The position numbers and the translations under genes were made by a program. The notes under the pieces were generated by a model. The model was not told where the DNA came from and ran no database searches. It saw only the letters and a program-made list of their open reading frames with translations. This document shows, piece by piece, positions 6,691 through 8,390 of a stretch of 8,390 bases of DNA; the stretch's first letter is position 1; each line of letters opens with the position of its first letter. The stretch lies in contig JANTGQ010000050.1 in assembly GCA_024762845.1 (NCBI GenBank), positions 1 through 8,390 on the forward strand, given 5' to 3'. The stretch comes from Nitratifractor sp. (lineage in GTDB: Bacteria > Campylobacterota > Campylobacteria > Campylobacterales > Sulfurovaceae).

Positions 6691-6702
6691 TGTGTCGCTT
6701 TT
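6669..6702. terminator. bidirectional terminator overlapping the znuA stop codon
   Basis: AAAAGCGA (6669-6676) pairs perfectly with TCGCTTTT (6695-6702), and CACA (6680-6683) with TGTG (6691-6694), leaving a 3-nt bulge and a 7-nt loop. The stem ends in T on the + strand and in A at its left foot, so it can serve both znuA (rightward) and the DUF6868-like gene (leftward). The TAG stop of znuA (6688-6690) is in the loop. Confidence 0.6.
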
Positions 6703-6722
6703 AGAGTGAAACTTCTCCAACC

Positions 6723-6968
6723 CTAAGCGATAATTTTAAGCGCGATATAGGGAACCACATTCAACACTATTATCAATATTTTGTAAAGTGCAAGATAGTC
6801 AAAATATGCCTTATTTAGTGTAGTTCTATCTAAATTAAAAAGCTTTGAGTGTAAAGAGAGTGTAAACTCTCTAAAGCTAACGATAAAGAGAAAATAGAAG
6901 AGTAAAAGTGCAATATTAATAACACTGCACCACCCTAAAAATGTTGTCAGTTGCTCTAAAGTAATCAT
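6723..6968 (-). CDS. small DUF6868-like membrane protein
   Basis: An 81-residue protein with two predicted membrane segments (about 9-32 and 60-79) separated by a polar region with a short FNLDR-type helix. The pattern, LTTFLGWCSVINIALLLF at the start and LYKILIIVLNVVPYIAL at the end, fits my recollection of the uncharacterised DUF6868 family; function is unknown. AAGGAG lies about six bases before the ATG. The repeat element B ends 17 bp upstream of the start codon, so any promoter must lie inside B or beyond it (7155-7198), and the mRNA leader probably carries B. It shares a terminator with znuA. Confidence 0.65.
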   Translation of the reverse strand: MITLEQLTTFLGWCSVINIALLLFYFLFIVSFREFTLSLHSKLFNLDRTTLNKAYFDYLALYKILIIVLNVVPYIALKIIA

Positions 6969-6980
6969 CTAAGGCTCCTT

Positions 6981-7154
6981 TTTATCCCGGATTATGCATT
7001 AGAATTGCTTGAAATCTGCCAAACACTTGTGCTGTAGGTATTTACGGAAAACCTAAGGTGCACCCATAGGTGCATCGATGGTTTCTCAGTAAGTGCATAC
7101 AGTGCAATGGTTTGTGTAGAGTTCAGTAATCTCTAATGCATATTCCGGGTTTAT
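6981..7154. mobile_element. MITE-like long hairpin element B with 5-bp direct repeats
   Basis: The element proper is 6986-7149 (164 bp). Its ends CCCGG...CCGGG form a terminal inverted repeat: 6986-7002 matches the reverse complement of 7133-7149 at 16 of 17 positions. The symmetry continues inward with small gaps to AAACC/GGTTT, and the centre folds as GGTGCACC-CATA-GGTGCATC (7057-7076), an 8-bp stem with one G-T pair. TTTAT occurs directly outside both ends (6981-6985, 7150-7154), as a target-site duplication would. No open reading frame is inside. A short diverged relative is at 3613-3698. Which transposase family could mobilise it is unknown; a structured RNA is an alternative. Confidence 0.7.
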
Positions 7155-7198
7155 AGTATCTCTCTAATCATACTAAAAAATTATTACACTATTTGCCA

Positions 7199-7957
7199 CT
7201 ACTCTTTACACCCATGGTGCTTAAGCCACATCTCTTTGTGCCCTATATCTATTGCCCATTGTGGCGGGGTGCATTTGTTGCTTTTGTCTGTGTGCTCCTC
7301 TTTTGCAAACTCTTGGCTATCGAGCTGCTCCTGGCTTGGCTTGGAGCTGGTAGTTCCGTTATATTTATACTCTTTTAATCCATAATAGAGTCCTGCAAAA
7401 AGTAAAGCAGAGAGGGTAACAACAGCAAAGCTTCGTTTTAAACCGCCTCTTGGCTCTTGCGTTTCGCATACACCACCCGGACAGTTTTGTAAGTCAACAT
7501 TAAATTTTTTATAGACAATACACCCCAGACAGATACCAAAAGCAGACTCCATAAAGAGCAGTAAAAGACAGAGTAGGCAGACACCAAGTCTAGCAGGTGT
7601 TACGATATCAAAAAGAATAAAATAGCTCATTACAAGACCCAAAACTACCGCTAAAAACCAAGCAAACTTTTTTGGTTTCGCCTCTACCCACTCGGGGCTC
7701 TGGTTGCGAACAATTAAAGAGCCAAGCGCCATATAGGGTGCATAGAGAGGGTTAATAAAAACTCGAATAAGAAACTCTAAAATAAAGGTAATAGTAAAAA
7801 GATTTGCCCAAAAGAGATTTTTGCTTATAATAAATGCAAAGAGCGTAATAGTACCAAGCAAAAACATAATGCCGGCACTCGCTCTTGCGTCTCTTTCGTT
7901 AATAACAGGGTAGTCATAGCTCGCGAGCTTTTCGCCAAACTGAAAAAAATTACTCAT
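7199..7957 (-). CDS. DUF4395-like cysteine-rich membrane protein with C-terminal Cys tail
   Basis: A 252-residue inner-membrane protein. Seen: a soluble N-terminus with INERDARASAG; membrane segments at about 28-68, 98-118, 121-148 and 176-193; cysteine pairs C127/C130, C143/C146 (GICLGC) and C159/C164 in and next to the fourth segment; and a C-terminal tail (about 200-252) ending CTPPQWAIDIGHKEMWLKHHGC with C229 and C250. The core resembles DUF4395, an uncharacterised family that I recall near thiol or sulfur-handling genes; a redox role is only an inference. The frame extends to 7993, but I chose the ATG at 7955-7957, with AAGGA upstream and an extended -10 (7990-7982) beyond; the longer start would lie before or at the predicted transcription start. 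It is divergent from the ClpP-like gene. Confidence 0.65.
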   Translation of the reverse strand: MSNFFQFGEKLASYDYPVINERDARASAGIMFLLGTITLFAFIISKNLFWANLFTITFILEFLIRVFINPLYAPYMALGSLIVRNQSPEWVEAKPKKFAWFLAVVLGLVMSYFILFDIVTPARLGVCLLCLLLLFMESAFGICLGCIVYKKFNVDLQNCPGGVCETQEPRGGLKRSFAVVTLSALLFAGLYYGLKEYKYNGTTSSKPSQEQLDSQEFAKEEHTDKSNKCTPPQWAIDIGHKEMWLKHHGCKE

Positions 7958-7981
7958 AGTTATCCTTAAAAATAATAATTT

Positions 7982-7990
7982 ATTATACCA
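7982..7990 (-). promoter_or_regulatory. extended -10 promoter of the DUF4395-like gene
   Basis: Read leftward, TGGTATAAT is an extended -10 (TGnTATAAT) whose expected transcription start is near 7975, giving a leader of about 18 nt to the ATG at 7957. It also argues against the longer start at 7993. Confidence 0.6.
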
Positions 7991-8027
7991 CAATTATGCG
8001 TAGTATATAGAGCCTTTTACCAACTTT

Positions 8028-8036
8028 TGCTATAAT
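8028..8036 (+). promoter_or_regulatory. extended -10 promoter of the ClpP-like gene
   Basis: TGCTATAAT is an extended -10 on the + strand, with expected start near 8043 and a ribosome binding site AGAAGGGG at 8051-8058 before the ATG at 8066. It is back to back with the promoter at 7982-7990, 38 bp apart. Confidence 0.6.
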
Positions 8037-8065
8037 ATAGTAAAAACCTTAGAAGGGGTATAGAG

Positions 8066-8390
8066 ATGTCTGCGGCAAAAAAAGAGATTAATAGTGAACA
8101 ACACACACTCTACTCAGAGATTATAGAAGAGAAAAAACGTTTAGTAGATAGAGAGAAGAATCTTTACGAAGTAAGCCCAAAACATAAAGTTTATCGTATA
8201 TTTATAGGGCGTTTTTTCGAGCTAAAACGTGGTCTGCATAGCGTATTTAACGAGCTAAAATCCGCCAAAGAGCATGATGCTTTGGAGTTTGTAATCAACT
8301 CTGGCGGCGGCTTCGTAAACGAGGGTATGCAGTTTTACAATATAATTCAAGAGAAATTTACAACAAGAACCACAGCACATTTAGATAACT
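8066..8390 (+). CDS. ClpP-fold (SppA/ClpP superfamily) serine protease-like protein, 3'-truncated
   Basis: The first 108 residues of a gene that runs off the window. Seen: a charged, helical N-terminal stretch (about 1-45, MSAAKKEINSEQHTLYSEII), then IFIGRFFEL and the ClpP/crotonase-type segment LEFVINSGGGFVNEGMQFY (73-91), where INSGGG matches the oxyanion-hole INSPGG of ClpP with Gly for Pro. In ClpP the catalytic serine lies about 29 residues after this glycine pair, so here its codon falls just past the window edge and cannot be checked. The N-terminus differs from housekeeping ClpP, which lacks the charged lead; a ClpP-like paralogue or phage-type protease is possible. It has its own extended -10 promoter and a good ribosome binding site. 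Confidence 0.6.
   Translation, partial: MSAAKKEINSEQHTLYSEIIEEKKRLVDREKNLYEVSPKHKVYRIFIGRFFELKRGLHSVFNELKSAKEHDALEFVINSGGGFVNEGMQFYNIIQEKFTTRTTAHLDN

Noticed and set aside
7958..7993. Longer DUF4395-like frame starting at 7993
   Set aside because: The start would fall within or upstream of the predicted extended -10 box; the ATG at 7957 has AAGGA at proper spacing.
1..8390. CRISPR array, tRNA or rRNA genes
   Set aside because: No regularly spaced direct repeats, no cloverleaf and no conserved rRNA segments were seen; the only repeats are elements A and B and the two operators.

Overview
This window looks like a low-to-moderate GC genome of Campylobacterota type (Sulfurimonas/Sulfurovum-like). 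That assignment is an inference from codon use, AAGGA-type ribosome binding sites, TATAAT -10 elements, and the mix of a ferredoxin-type siroheme nitrite reductase, small DUF6868-like and DUF4395-like membrane proteins and a DUF1007-NicO fusion. No 16S or other marker gene is present, so the genus is open.

Layout. Positions 1-147 are the 3' end of an unrecognised gene, translationally coupled (TTGA overlap) to a cytosolic gamma-glutamyltransferase-family enzyme (144-1673). It converges, with a 7-bp gap, on a ferredoxin-nitrite/sulfite reductase read leftward (1681-3585). The predicted nirA leader contains an 86-bp inverted-repeat element (A), and a 17-bp palindrome lies at about -42 from the predicted start of transcription. 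Next come a leftward Fur-family regulator (3864-4232) and, 13 bp upstream in the same operon, a signal-peptide/DUF1007/NicO-type metal transporter (4246-5667). Divergent from it is a zinc-type substrate-binding protein, ZnuA-like (5788-6690), ending in a likely bidirectional terminator. Beyond lie a small DUF6868-like membrane protein (6723-6968, leftward), a 164-bp hairpin element (B) flanked by 5-bp direct repeats, a DUF4395-like cysteine-rich membrane protein (7199-7957, leftward) and, divergently, the 5' part of a ClpP-fold protease-like gene (8066 to the window edge).

How the genes fit together. The most coherent unit is 3864-6690: a metal-binding periplasmic protein, a divergent membrane metal transporter with its own periplasmic domain, and a Zur-like repressor. 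Two copies of a 15-bp palindrome (TGCGACTnAGTYGCA) sit in the 120-bp divergent promoter region, one between the two -10 boxes and one just downstream of the znuA start of transcription. This reads as a self-contained, autoregulated metal (probably zinc) homeostasis locus, without znuB or znuC in view.

The second theme is a repeat family. Elements A and B share an identical 20-bp core in the same orientation and are inverted repeats. B is nearly symmetrical over its whole length, has a strong terminal stem-loop and is bounded by TTTAT direct repeats, as expected for a MITE-like non-autonomous element. Both copies lie immediately upstream of leftward genes, so they may also act in mRNA leaders.
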